From Streptomyces sp. CB01373 (lineage in GTDB: Bacteria; Actinomycetota; Actinomycetes; Streptomycetales; Streptomycetaceae), in assembly GCF_002803075.1 (NCBI RefSeq), contig NZ_NNBK01000023.1, forward strand, positions 1 through 64,000: DNA of 64,000 nt, written 5' to 3'. Position 1 is the stretch's first letter. Each line of letters opens with the position of its first letter. The notes beneath the pieces are model-generated. The model saw nothing but the letters and a program-made list of their open reading frames with translations, did not search any database and was not told the origin of the DNA. Positions 35,565 through 44,065 of this stretch are shown here, piece by piece. The translations under genes and the position numbers were made by a program.

Positions 35565-36829
35565 GCCGCGTCACCCGCGAGCACCGATTCCCCGACGGCC
35601 GCCGAGGACAGCGGAACCGGCGTGAACATCTCCGGCTCCTCGTCCGGCGTCAGCGCGGTCGGCCCGTACAGCCAGTCGGTGAACGCGTAGTCGTACGTGT
35701 CGCGGACGCGCAGCAGCACATTGCGCTGCTCGCGGGCGATACCGTCGAGGTGCCACAGCTCGCCCCACTTGCGGGAGGTGGTCAGCACGCGGCGGCAGTG
35801 CTCCGGGCGGACGGCCTCGTAGGCGGCGAGCGCGGTGCTCCAGTCGACCGTGCCGTCCTCGGCACGGTTGCGGGCGACGTGCTCGCCGAACACCCAGCCG
35901 TCCTCGATCGCCATGATCGCGCCCTGGGCGATGTACTGCAGCGGTGGGTGCGCGGAGTCACCGAGCAGCGCGATCCGGCCGTGGACCCAGTTCATGATCG
36001 GGTCGCGGTCGAACATCCGCCACCACTTGTCCCGCCACATGAACGGCAGACCCTCCCGGACGAAGTCGGAGGTCTTGGCGAAGGCGGCGTCGAGCTCGTC
36101 GGGCGTGCCCCAGTCCTCCTGCCCGGCCAGCGCCTTGGGCGACTCGAAGACCGCGACCTGGTTGAGCATCTCGCCGCCGCGCAGGCCGTAGTGGACGAAG
36201 TGGCAGCCGGGGCCGACGTACACCACGACCTCGCTGAGGTCGACGGACTTCACCCGCGGCTGCTCGGCGGGCACGGTGCCGCGGTAGGCGACGTACGCCG
36301 AGGAGACGGGCTGGTCGTCGACGAACAGCTTGCGGGCCGGAGAGTGCAGGCCGTCGGCCGCGATCACCATGCCCGCTTCGTGGGTCTCGCCGGAGGCGAC
36401 GGTCACACGGGCGCCCCCGTCGGTGTTCTCGTACGAGGTCACGCGTGCGTCGTTGATCAGCTCGACACCGGCGCGTTCGCAGGCACGCAGCAGCAGGCCG
36501 TGCAGGTCGCTGCGATGGATGACGAGGTACGGGTAGCCGTAGCGCTTCTCCAGGTCGCGCAGGTCGAGCCGGGTCAGCTCGTCCCCGTCGACGGCGTCGC
36601 GCATGACCATCGCGTCCGGGACGACGCCGAGGCTCTTGGCTTCCTCCAGGAGACCGTAGTCGTCGAGGATGCGGGTGCAGTTGGGGGCGAGCTGGATGCC
36701 GGCGCCGACCTCGCCGAAGGCGGGGGCGCTCTCCAGCAGGCGGACGCTCTGGCCCTGGCGGGTCAGCGAGAACGCGACGCCGAGGCCGCCGATGCCGCCG
36801 CCGACGACGATCACATCAGGGTGGGACAT
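35561..36829 (-). CDS. 3-hydroxybenzoate 6-hydroxylase (FAD)
   Basis: A 422-residue class A flavoprotein hydroxylase; I start at ATG 36829 (MSHPDVIVVGGGIGGLG). The FAD fold is at residues 4-20 and the GD motif is in IALLGDSAHPPLQYIAQGAI. The segments VSSAYVAYRGT, CHFVHYGLRGGEMLNQVAVF and WGELWHLDG, as I recall the Rhodococcus enzyme, are shared with 3-hydroxybenzoate 6-hydroxylase, which forms gentisate. All other gentisate genes sit beside it, which supports the call. It overlaps the thiolase by 4 bases. Confidence 0.9.
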   Translation of the reverse strand: MSHPDVIVVGGGIGGLGVAFSLTRQGQSVRLLESAPAFGEVGAGIQLAPNCTRILDDYGLLEEAKSLGVVPDAMVMRDAVDGDELTRLDLRDLEKRYGYPYLVIHRSDLHGLLLRACERAGVELINDARVTSYENTDGGARVTVASGETHEAGMVIAADGLHSPARKLFVDDQPVSSAYVAYRGTVPAEQPRVKSVDLSEVVVYVGPGCHFVHYGLRGGEMLNQVAVFESPKALAGQEDWGTPDELDAAFAKTSDFVREGLPFMWRDKWWRMFDRDPIMNWVHGRIALLGDSAHPPLQYIAQGAIMAIEDGWVFGEHVARNRAEDGTVDWSTALAAYEAVRPEHCRRVLTTSRKWGELWHLDGIAREQRNVLLRVRDTYDYAFTDWLYGPTALTPDEEPEMFTPVPLSSAAVGESVLAGDAA

Positions 36830-36842
36830 GGGATGCACTCCT

Positions 36843-37478
36843 CTACAGCCACGGGCCGAGGTCGGGGGCGTCGGCGAGCGAGTGGGGACGGCCGGCCAGC
36901 CAGGCGGCGACCTCGGGCAGGGGGCCGTCGGGGAGCTCGGTCAGCCCGCGTTTGGCGCTGATCTCGGCGACCAGGGCGGTCAGGAAGCCCTTCGGGAGGT
37001 CGGCGAAGGTGACGACGCCGGCGCCGAGGTCGACGGCGTGGACGCACACCTCGCGGGCGCGCATCCACGGGAGTTCGGTGGCGGGGACAGTGCGGCCCTG
37101 GGCGGTGACGACCTTGTGCTGCCACTGCTCGTCGGTGAGCCCGTCCAGTCCCTCCGCGAGCCGGTGCGCGGAGGTGGTCAGCCAGGTTCGGAGCTGGTCG
37201 GCCGACAGGGACGGGCCCTTGGCGATACCGGCGGCGCGCTCCTCGGCGGAGGCGTACATCGGCGTCTCCTCGCCGGTGGCCGCCCAGTGCACCAGGTTGC
37301 ACAGGGCGGCGGCGTTTGCGGCGACGTGCGCCACGAGGTGCCCCCGGGTCCACTCCGGCAGCACGCTCGGGGCCGAGAAGCCGGCCTCGTCGAGGCCCGC
37401 GACGGCGACGAGCATCAGCTCGGTGCCCGTGCGGGCCCACGCGCGCGCGTCGGCGAAGGTCCGCGTGACCTCGGTCAT
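36843..37478 (-). CDS. Maleylpyruvate isomerase, mycothiol-dependent type
   Basis: A 211-residue DinB-fold protein of the actinobacterial maleylpyruvate isomerase family. The N-terminal metal/thiol site is in PEWTRGHLVAHVAANAAALC (about residues 41-60), with further helices carrying WMRAREVCVHAVDLGAG near 145-160. It isomerises maleylpyruvate to fumarylpyruvate using mycothiol. It overlaps the hydrolase gene by 4 bases and lies 13 bases before the 3-hydroxybenzoate hydroxylase, placing it in the gentisate pathway. Confidence 0.9.
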   Translation of the reverse strand: MTEVTRTFADARAWARTGTELMLVAVAGLDEAGFSAPSVLPEWTRGHLVAHVAANAAALCNLVHWAATGEETPMYASAEERAAGIAKGPSLSADQLRTWLTTSAHRLAEGLDGLTDEQWQHKVVTAQGRTVPATELPWMRAREVCVHAVDLGAGVVTFADLPKGFLTALVAEISAKRGLTELPDGPLPEVAAWLAGRPHSLADAPDLGPWL

Positions 37479-38302
37479 TCCGCGACCACCTTGTTGGTGC
37501 AGGCACCCAGGCCGGCGATCTCGGTGACCACGGTCTGGCCGGGGAGCAGGAAGACCTTCGGGTCGCGGGCGTTGCCCACGCCCGCCGGGGTGCCGGTGGC
37601 GATGATGTCGCCCGGACGCAGGGTGATGACGGTGGAGATGTACCGCACCAGGAAGACCGGGTCGAACAGCAACGTTCCGGTGTCGTCCTGCTGCATGACC
37701 TGGCCGTCGACGACCGTCTTCACTTCGAGCGCGGGGCGGACGCCTCCGACCTCGTCGGGGGTGACGACGTAGGGGCCGACCGGGGTGGAGGCCTCCCAGA
37801 TCTTGCCCTGGGTCCACTCGATGGTGCGGAACTGCCAGTCGCGCACCGAGATGTCGTTCATGACGGTGAAGCCTGCGATGGCGTCGGCGGCCTGCTGCTC
37901 GTCGGCGCGGCGCACCTGCTTACCGATCACGACGGCCAGCTCGACCTCCCAGTCGAGTGCGTCGGTCTCGGCCGGCTTGACGATGTCGTCGTGCGCGCCC
38001 AGCAGGGTGTCGGCGAACTTCGGGAAGAGCGTCGGGTGACTCGGCAGATCCCGGCCCATCTCCTTGATGTGGTTGGTGTAGTTGTGGCCGACGCAGACGA
38101 CCTTGGAGGGGTTCGGGACGACCGGCGCGAAGTCCGCCGCCTCGGCCGGGTAGGTGGTGCCGGACGCGGCGGCGGCCCTGGCCTGCCAGCCGTCCTCGGC
38201 GAACAGCTCGCCCAGGTCGGCGTACCCGAGGTCGACCAGGAGGTCTCCGTCGAGGCGGACCGCCCGGGTGCCGTCGGCGGTGCGGATGGTGGCGAGCTTC
38301 AT
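37475..38302 (-). CDS. Fumarylpyruvate hydrolase (FAH family)
   Basis: A 275-residue fumarylacetoacetate-hydrolase-fold enzyme starting MKLATIRTADG. Core motifs are VCVGHNYTNHIKEMG, metal-binding ALDWEVELAVVIGK (Glu pair), GFTVMNDISVRDWQ (Asp) and GDIIATGTPAGVGN. It splits fumarylpyruvate to fumarate and pyruvate, the last gentisate step. It starts 2 bases after the dioxygenase stop. Context distinguishes it from other FAH-family hydrolases. Confidence 0.9.
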   Translation of the reverse strand: MKLATIRTADGTRAVRLDGDLLVDLGYADLGELFAEDGWQARAAAASGTTYPAEAADFAPVVPNPSKVVCVGHNYTNHIKEMGRDLPSHPTLFPKFADTLLGAHDDIVKPAETDALDWEVELAVVIGKQVRRADEQQAADAIAGFTVMNDISVRDWQFRTIEWTQGKIWEASTPVGPYVVTPDEVGGVRPALEVKTVVDGQVMQQDDTGTLLFDPVFLVRYISTVITLRPGDIIATGTPAGVGNARDPKVFLLPGQTVVTEIAGLGACTNKVVAE

Positions 38303-38304
38303 GG

Positions 38305-39465
38305 TCAGGCGTCCTTCTGGGTGCGGTTGAGCCGGAGCGCCTCGAAGACGGGCGCGTCGGAGAAGCGGAAGAGGTCGAGGGCTCCCTCGTCGGAGTCGGT
38401 GGCGCCGGCCTCGGACCTGGCGGCGAACGGTTCCCAGGACGGGACGACGAACAGGTCGCCGCGGGTGACCGTCCAGGACGTGTCGCCGACGGTCACCAGG
38501 CCGGAGCCGTCGAAGACCTGGTAGACCGACGAACCGGTCTCGCGCACCGGCGCGGTCTCGGCGCCGCGGGCGATGCGGTGGAACTCGGCGCGGACGGTCG
38601 GCAGGACGTCGGAGCCGTCGTGCGGGTTGGAGTAGCGCACCGCGGCGTGGCCGGGTTCGACGGTGCCGCCGAAGCCCTCCTTCTCCAGCAGCAGCTGGTC
38701 CCGCAGGGCCGCGTTGGTGTACTCCCACTTGTACGACAGCAGCGGGCTGCCCGGCGTGGCGGGTACTGCCGACAGCGGGCGCAGGCCCGGATGACCCCAC
38801 AGGCGCTCGGAGCGCGACCGCACGGGGGTGATCCGCTCGGCGTCGCTGATCTCGTCGCGGCCGAACTCGAAGAACTGCGCCTCGGTGACGTACTGGAAGG
38901 GGATGTCCAGACCGTCGATCCAGGCCATCGGCTCGGAGGTCGCGTTGTGGTGGGCGTGCCAGTTCCAGCCCGCCTGCGGGAGGAAGTCACCGCGGTTCAT
39001 CGGCACCGGGTCGCCGCCGACGACCGTCCACACGCCCGAACCCTCGACGACGAAGCGGAAGGCGTGCTGGGTGTGGCGGTGCTCGGGGGCGTCCTCGCCG
39101 GGCATGAGGTACTGGATGGCCGCCCACAGCGTCGGCGTGGCGAAGGGCCTGCCGCCGAGGGAGGGGTTGGCCAGCGCGATGGCCCGGCGCTCACCGCCGC
39201 GGCCGACCGGCACCAGGCCGCCGGCCCGGTCCGCAAGCTCCCGCAGCCTCTCCCAGCGCCACAGGTGCGGCACGGCACGCGAGCGCGGGTGGGCCGGCAT
39301 CAGGTCGCCGATCTCGGTCCACAGCGGGACGAGCAGTTCCTGTTCGAAGCCCCGGTAAAGCTCTTCGAGCGCCGGGGTGACCTCGGGCTGCCCCTCCGCG
39401 GCGACAGCCTGGAGCCGGACCGGGGAACCCGTGGCGGTGTCTTGGGCTATGGAGGTCTCAGTCAC
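38305..39465 (-). CDS. Gentisate 1,2-dioxygenase
   Basis: A 386-residue bicupin with a GTG start (VTETSIAQD). The first cupin binds Fe(II): APEHRHTQHAFRFVVEG gives H129 and H131, and the third His is in WNWHAHHN near 172. The second cupin (VYQVFDGSGLVTVGD to FVVPSWEPF) lacks a full metal site, as is normal. It opens the gentisate ring to maleylpyruvate. It is the first gene of the seven-gene operon running to 33014 and is divergent from the IclR regulator across about 69 bp. Confidence 0.92.
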   Translation of the reverse strand: MTETSIAQDTATGSPVRLQAVAAEGQPEVTPALEELYRGFEQELLVPLWTEIGDLMPAHPRSRAVPHLWRWERLRELADRAGGLVPVGRGGERRAIALANPSLGGRPFATPTLWAAIQYLMPGEDAPEHRHTQHAFRFVVEGSGVWTVVGGDPVPMNRGDFLPQAGWNWHAHHNATSEPMAWIDGLDIPFQYVTEAQFFEFGRDEISDAERITPVRSRSERLWGHPGLRPLSAVPATPGSPLLSYKWEYTNAALRDQLLLEKEGFGGTVEPGHAAVRYSNPHDGSDVLPTVRAEFHRIARGAETAPVRETGSSVYQVFDGSGLVTVGDTSWTVTRGDLFVVPSWEPFAARSEAGATDSDEGALDLFRFSDAPVFEALRLNRTQKDA

Positions 39466-39503
39466 GGCATCAGCGTGCGCTGCGTCTGGTGAGGGAACAT
39501 GGA

Positions 39504-39522
39504 GATTCTGGAGAGCAGAATC
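39504..39522. promoter_or_regulatory. Palindrome between gentisate operon and IclR gene
   Basis: GATTCTG, five bases, CAGAATC: a perfect 7-bp inverted repeat in the short divergent region, a likely IclR operator. If IclR translation began at the ATG at 39499 the palindrome would be inside the gene, which is one reason to prefer the ATG at 39535. Confidence 0.55.
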
Positions 39523-39534
39523 AGGGGACGCGCC

Positions 39535-40311
39535 ATGGACAAGCCGCTGAAGACACCGCCGCCCTACCCGATCGCCAGCGTGGACCACGCGCTGCGGGCG
39601 GCGACCATCCTGCAGATGGAGGGCGGCGCGACCGTCTCGCAGATCGCCGAGCGGCTGGGCGTCGCTCGGTCCACCGCCCACCGGATCCTGGCGATGCTGG
39701 TCTACCGGGACTTCGCCGTGCAGGACGAGGACCGCCTCTACCGCGCGGGACCGGTGCTGGAACTCGCCGCGCACTCCCAGTCCCTGGTCTCACGGCTGCG
39801 TGCGGCGGCCTTGCCCCACCTGCACCGGGTCGTCGATCTGCTCGACGAGACCGCGAACCTGACGGTGCGCACCGGGGACACGGCCCGGTTCATCGCCAGC
39901 GTCGAGTGCCGGCAGGCCCTGCGGGTCGGCTCCCGGGAGGGCATGGTGTTCCCGGCGCACCGCACCACGGCGGGACTGCTCCTGCTCGCCGAACTCTCCG
40001 ACGAGGAACTGGACGAGGTGTACGCCCCCGAGCGCTACCGCGACCGTCCGGCCGACCGACCGGACCTCGCCCGCCTGCACACGGAGCTGAAACGGCTGCG
40101 GCGCAACGGGTTCGCCGTCAACAAGGAACGGTCCGAGCGGGGTCTGATCGCCGTCGGCGTACCGGTACGTGATCGGGACGGGACCGCGCTGGCCGGCCTG
40201 TCGGTGTCGATGCCCACCGTGCGCTACGACCCGCACCGCCTGCAGCCCCTGGTGGCCACTCTGGACGCCGCCGCGCGCGCCCTGGAGACGGACCTGGCCG
40301 AGCGGTTCTGA
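39535..40311 (+). CDS. IclR-family transcriptional regulator
   Basis: A 258-residue regulator. The winged helix is at the N-terminus (SVDHALRAATILQ, then TVSQIAERLGVARSTAHRIL and MLVYRDF), and the effector-binding domain follows with VGSREGMVFPAHRTTAGLLL and NKERSERGLIAVGVPV. IclR proteins commonly control gentisate and protocatechuate operons. An ATG at 39499 would add 12 residues; the AGGGGA before 39535 and the palindrome favour the shorter form. Divergent from the dioxygenase gene. Confidence 0.9.
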   Translation: MDKPLKTPPPYPIASVDHALRAATILQMEGGATVSQIAERLGVARSTAHRILAMLVYRDFAVQDEDRLYRAGPVLELAAHSQSLVSRLRAAALPHLHRVVDLLDETANLTVRTGDTARFIASVECRQALRVGSREGMVFPAHRTTAGLLLLAELSDEELDEVYAPERYRDRPADRPDLARLHTELKRLRRNGFAVNKERSERGLIAVGVPVRDRDGTALAGLSVSMPTVRYDPHRLQPLVATLDAAARALETDLAERF

Positions 40312-40359
40312 GCCCCCGGCTCGCCTTACATCAAGACTGCTGATTTTAAGTTGTGCGCA

Positions 40360-40384
40360 TTTCATTGACGTGACGTAAAGCGAA
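40360..40384 (+). promoter_or_regulatory. Shared 25-bp operator/promoter element (copy 2)
   Basis: TTTCATTGACG, four bases (TGAC), GTAAAGCGAA, matching copy 1 at 28690-28714 at 22 of 25 positions and in the same orientation to its gene. It lies 136 bases before the MFS start at 40521. The rest of the 209-bp gap contains a CCTTACATCAAG sequence at 40324-40335, similar to one upstream of the TetR gene. Confidence 0.7.
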
Positions 40385-40520
40385 GTGTCATCCTCCACAA
40401 CACCACGCCGGACTCGCGACGTGCCCTCTCCCCCCACCGCGTGCGCCGAGCCGAGCGCTTTCACGCTCTCGGGGCTCCCGCTTCCGGGACGCCCGCCTTC
40501 CCCAGCCAGGGAGAACAGCA

Positions 40521-42167
40521 ATGACGCTCAACAACGGGACGACCACGTCCCAGGGCCCAACCGCGGGGGCCGCCCGGAGACCGGGCTACGCGGGAACACT
40601 GGCTGCCGCCTGCGGTGCGGTCTTCGTGGCCCAGGTCGCGAACGCGCTGCCGGCCTCGCTGCTCGGACTCTTCCAGGAGGACCTGAACACACACGGATCC
40701 CAGCTGACGTGGATCACCGCCGCGTTCATGATCGCCGTGGTCTGCTTCGAGTTCACCTTCGGTGTCCTCGGTGACCTCTTCGGGCGGCGAAGGCTGGTCG
40801 TGGCCGGCACGGCCCTGGTCGCCGCGGGCAGCACCGTGGCCGCGCTCGCGCCCACCGTGCAGGTGCTGTGGATCGGCGCCGCCCTCAACGGGCTGGGGGC
40901 CGGCGCCATGTTCCCCGGCTCGCTCACCGCGATCACCGCCGTCACCCGCACCCTGCGGGAACGGGCGCACGCGGTGGCACTCTGGAGCGGTTTCCTGTCC
41001 GCCGGCGCCGCCGTCTCGCCTCTGCTCGGCGGCATGTTCGCCAAGGTCGGGTCGTGGCGTGGTTCCTTCGGGGTGCTCGTCGGACTCGCCCTGGTCAGCA
41101 TGGCGCTCACCCTGGTGCTGGCCACGGAGTCGAATGCGCCCGAGGGCCGTAAATTCGACGTACCCGGCCAGATCACCTTCGCCGTCGGGCTCATCCTGGT
41201 GCTGTACGGCGCCGTCGAGGGACCCGAGTCGGGCTGGACCACCCTCCCCGTCATCCTCGCCTTCGCCTTCGGCATTTGCTTCCTCGCCGGATTCGTCGTG
41301 GTGGAGCTGGGGGCCGAATCCCCCATCTTCGACCTGAAGCTGTTCCGCAACCGGGCCTTCACCGTGTCGTCCGTCGCCGCGGTCATCGGCATGCTCGCCT
41401 TCCTCGGCGCCTGCTTCGCGATGAGCATGTGGCTGGGTCCTGTGCAGCACCAGGACCCGATCCGCGTCGGGATCCTCTTCCTGCTCCTCCAGGGACCCGC
41501 CTTCGTACTCATCCCGGTCGTCTCGCGCCTCCTGCACCGGGTCGCCGCGTCCTGGCTGCTGACCTCCGGGTTCGTCCTGATGGCCGTCGGCTGCCTGCTG
41601 TTCACCGGGCTGGACGTCACCGACCCGGGACTCGGCGCGTTCCTCGCCCCCGCCCTGCTGATCGGCATCGGTTTCGCCCTGACCGTCAGCTCGGTGACGG
41701 CCGTGGCGCTGAACAGCGTGCCCCTGCACCTGGCGGGCATGGCCAGCGCCACCACCAACATGCTGCGCGACCTCGGCTTCGCCCTCGGCCCCGTCGTCGT
41801 CAGCGCGGTCGCCCTCTCCAACGCGGGGGCGGCGTTTGCGGCGAACCTGTCCGACGCGGACCTGCCGGGCGGTCAGGTGGCAGCGGCACGCGAGATCGCC
41901 GAGGCCGGAGGGCCCATCGCCGTGAACAGCCTGCCGCCCGACGCCCCGGGATCCGCCGCGCACGGTCTGGCCCTGGAGGCCCTGGGCAGTGGTTTCAGCA
42001 CCGCGTTCCTGGTGTGTGGTGTGGCGGCCGCCGTCGCCGCGGTCCTGACCGCCTTCGGCATGATCGGGCTCCACGCCCGCCGTTCCGCCGAGGACGAGGC
42101 GCCCGCACCGCCGGCTCCGGGAAGCGACGGCGGAGCGGAATCGGCTCCGGCCGTCCTCCATCCCTGA
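40521..42167 (+). CDS. MFS transporter, 14-helix drug:proton antiporter type
   Basis: A 548-residue membrane protein with GGGAG before the ATG. Hydrophobic helices begin at residue 20 (GTLAAACGAVFVAQVA). Motif A-like GVLGDLFGRRRLVVAG is near residue 80 and motif C-like FLSAGAAVSPLLGG near 157; fourteen segments fit the DHA2 (EmrB/QacA) group. It may export toxic aromatics or import the substrate. The shared 25-bp element upstream links it to the hydrolase operon. It is convergent with the second MFS gene. Confidence 0.88.
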   Translation: MTLNNGTTTSQGPTAGAARRPGYAGTLAAACGAVFVAQVANALPASLLGLFQEDLNTHGSQLTWITAAFMIAVVCFEFTFGVLGDLFGRRRLVVAGTALVAAGSTVAALAPTVQVLWIGAALNGLGAGAMFPGSLTAITAVTRTLRERAHAVALWSGFLSAGAAVSPLLGGMFAKVGSWRGSFGVLVGLALVSMALTLVLATESNAPEGRKFDVPGQITFAVGLILVLYGAVEGPESGWTTLPVILAFAFGICFLAGFVVVELGAESPIFDLKLFRNRAFTVSSVAAVIGMLAFLGACFAMSMWLGPVQHQDPIRVGILFLLLQGPAFVLIPVVSRLLHRVAASWLLTSGFVLMAVGCLLFTGLDVTDPGLGAFLAPALLIGIGFALTVSSVTAVALNSVPLHLAGMASATTNMLRDLGFALGPVVVSAVALSNAGAAFAANLSDADLPGGQVAAAREIAEAGGPIAVNSLPPDAPGSAAHGLALEALGSGFSTAFLVCGVAAAVAAVLTAFGMIGLHARRSAEDEAPAPPAPGSDGGAESAPAVLHP

Positions 42168-42215
42168 CCTCAGCGACTTCTCAGGACGTCACCGGGGCGA
42201 TCGACGCGCACCACC

Positions 42216-42246
42216 CCGTCTGCCGCACACCGGGCGCGGCGGACGG
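42216..42246. terminator. Bidirectional terminator between convergent MFS genes
   Basis: CCGTCTGCCGC pairs with 42236-42246 at 10 of 11 positions around a 9-base loop, midway between the stops at 42167 and 42290. Confidence 0.5.
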
Positions 42247-42289
42247 GCCGTGTGCCCGGCTTCGGCCCACCTCTCCGCCCCACCCGCCA

Positions 42290-43882
42290 TCAGCCGTCGG
42301 CGGCGGGCGAGTTGGCGCCGCGGCGCAGGCCAGCTGCGGCGAGGAGGGCACCCGCGACGCACAGGACGGCGGTGACGAGAACGGCGGCGTGCACACCGTT
42401 CATGAAGGCGTTGCCGCTGCCCTCGGCAACGGCGGCCTTCAGCTGTGCGGGCATGCCGTCCGTGACCGGCGCGATGCCCATGGCCACGGCATCCTTGGCC
42501 TCCTCCAAGCCGTGTGCTGCGGAGGCCGGCACCCCGGCGCCGGTCAGCTCCCCGGTGAGCGTGGCTCCGACCCGGCTGCTGATCAGCGAGACCAGAACGG
42601 ACGTACCGAGGGCGCCGCCAATCTGCAGTGCGGTGGACTGCAGGCCGCTCGCCACACCGCCGTCCCGGACGGGCGCGTTGCCGACGATCGCGTCGGAGGA
42701 GGCCGACATGACCATGCCGACGCCCAGGCCGGTCAGGACGAAGGGCGGCCACATGGCCGCGTACGAGGAGTTCGCGTCCCAGGTCAGCATCCACACGGAG
42801 GCCACCGCCTCCAGCAGCATGCCGGCCGGCATGGACAGGCGGGCTCCGAGCCGCTCGGTCAGCGCCGCACCCAGCGGTGCCGCGACCACGGAGGCCAGGC
42901 TCAGCGGCAGGGTGCGCACGCCCACCTCGACCGGGGTCAGACCCCGGACGTTCTGCAGGTACAGCATCAGGAAGAAGATGACGCCGAGCAGCACGAAGAA
43001 GTTGATCGCGGTGACGAGGGTGCCGATGGTCAGCGCCGGGCTGCGGAACAGCCGCATGGGCAGCAGCGGGTGCCGGACACGGGTCTCGTACCAGCCGAAG
43101 AGCACCAGCAGGACCAGTCCGGCGGCGAGGGCGCCCAGGGTCCCTCCCGAGGTCCAGCCCCAGGTCTCACCCTTGATCACGCCGAAGACCACGGCGACCA
43201 GACCGAGCGCCAGCAGGATCACGCCTGGGATGTCGAAGCGGTGGCGGCCGGTGAAGTCCTTGCTCTGCGGCAGCACGAGTGCGCTGAAGACCAGGGTCGC
43301 GATGCCGATGGGCGCGTTGATGTAGAACACGGACTCCCAGTTGACGTGCTCGACCAGCAGGCCGCCGACGATCGGTCCGAGCGCGGTCGAACACGAGGCC
43401 ACCATGGCCCACAGGCCCACCGCCGTACCGAACTTCTGCGGCGGGAAGACGGCGCGCAGCAGACCGAGTGTGTTGGGTATCAGCAGCGCGGCGCAGAGCC
43501 CCTGCAGCGCGCGGAAGGCGATCACGCCCTCGACGGAGCCGATCAGCCCGATCATGACGGAGGCCACGACGAAGCCCGCGACTCCGGCCATGTAGTACGT
43601 GCGCCGCCCGAACCGGTCACCCAGCTTGCCGCCCAGGATGAGGGCGGCGGCCATGGCGATGAGGTAGGAGTTGGTGACCCACTGCAGGTCGGCGGTGGAC
43701 GCGTGCAGGCTGCGGCCGATCTCCGGGTTCGCTATTGAGACCACGGATCCGTCGAGGTTGACCATGAAGAGACCGATCGCGACGGCGATCAGCGTCAGCC
43801 ACGGATTGGAGCGCGGGCCCGGCTTGGCGCCCAGTGGCGAGGGAGCGTGCAGAGTGGAGTGGTCCACGGGCGTGGAGGGCAT
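42290..43882 (-). CDS. MFS transporter, 14-helix EmrB/QacA type
   Basis: A 530-residue membrane protein. NPWLTLIAVAIGLFMVNLDGSVVSIANPEIGRSL is the usual first helix and motif D1 of the DHA2 group (given as consecutive short blocks: WLTLIAVAIGLFMVNLDGS, VVSIANPEI). GGKLGDRFGRRTYYMAGVAG is motif A, and ALGPIVGGLLVEHVNWES is motif C. It is preceded by a MarR gene on the same strand with a strong palindrome upstream, the classical arrangement of a drug-inducible efflux pump. Gap to the MarR gene 183 bp. Confidence 0.88.
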   Translation of the reverse strand: MPSTPVDHSTLHAPSPLGAKPGPRSNPWLTLIAVAIGLFMVNLDGSVVSIANPEIGRSLHASTADLQWVTNSYLIAMAAALILGGKLGDRFGRRTYYMAGVAGFVVASVMIGLIGSVEGVIAFRALQGLCAALLIPNTLGLLRAVFPPQKFGTAVGLWAMVASCSTALGPIVGGLLVEHVNWESVFYINAPIGIATLVFSALVLPQSKDFTGRHRFDIPGVILLALGLVAVVFGVIKGETWGWTSGGTLGALAAGLVLLVLFGWYETRVRHPLLPMRLFRSPALTIGTLVTAINFFVLLGVIFFLMLYLQNVRGLTPVEVGVRTLPLSLASVVAAPLGAALTERLGARLSMPAGMLLEAVASVWMLTWDANSSYAAMWPPFVLTGLGVGMVMSASSDAIVGNAPVRDGGVASGLQSTALQIGGALGTSVLVSLISSRVGATLTGELTGAGVPASAAHGLEEAKDAVAMGIAPVTDGMPAQLKAAVAEGSGNAFMNGVHAAVLVTAVLCVAGALLAAAGLRRGANSPAADG

Positions 43883-44065
43883 GCGGGTGCCTTGTCTGTG
43901 GTGAGAACGTCGACAGGTCGACGAGATGGATCAAGGCCTTCGGCGCAGGCGGAGATACGGCAGCGCGCGGCCACCACGCGGGAAGCGCGGCGGGGCAACG
44001 GCGCGCTCGAGATGCGGGCTGCGCACGCGGCCGGGCGCTCGCCCCTGAGCACCGGAGCCGGAAGG

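Noticed and set aside
36843..37817. Extension of the maleylpyruvate isomerase gene upstream to 37817
   Set aside because: The added N-terminal part is Arg/Gly/His-rich shadow sequence lying inside the fumarylpyruvate hydrolase gene; the ATG at 37478 gives the family's normal length.
37475..38800. Fumarylpyruvate hydrolase starting at 38800
   Set aside because: The first 166 codons overlap the dioxygenase and have no family similarity; ATG 38302 (MKLATIRTADG) fits the family start.
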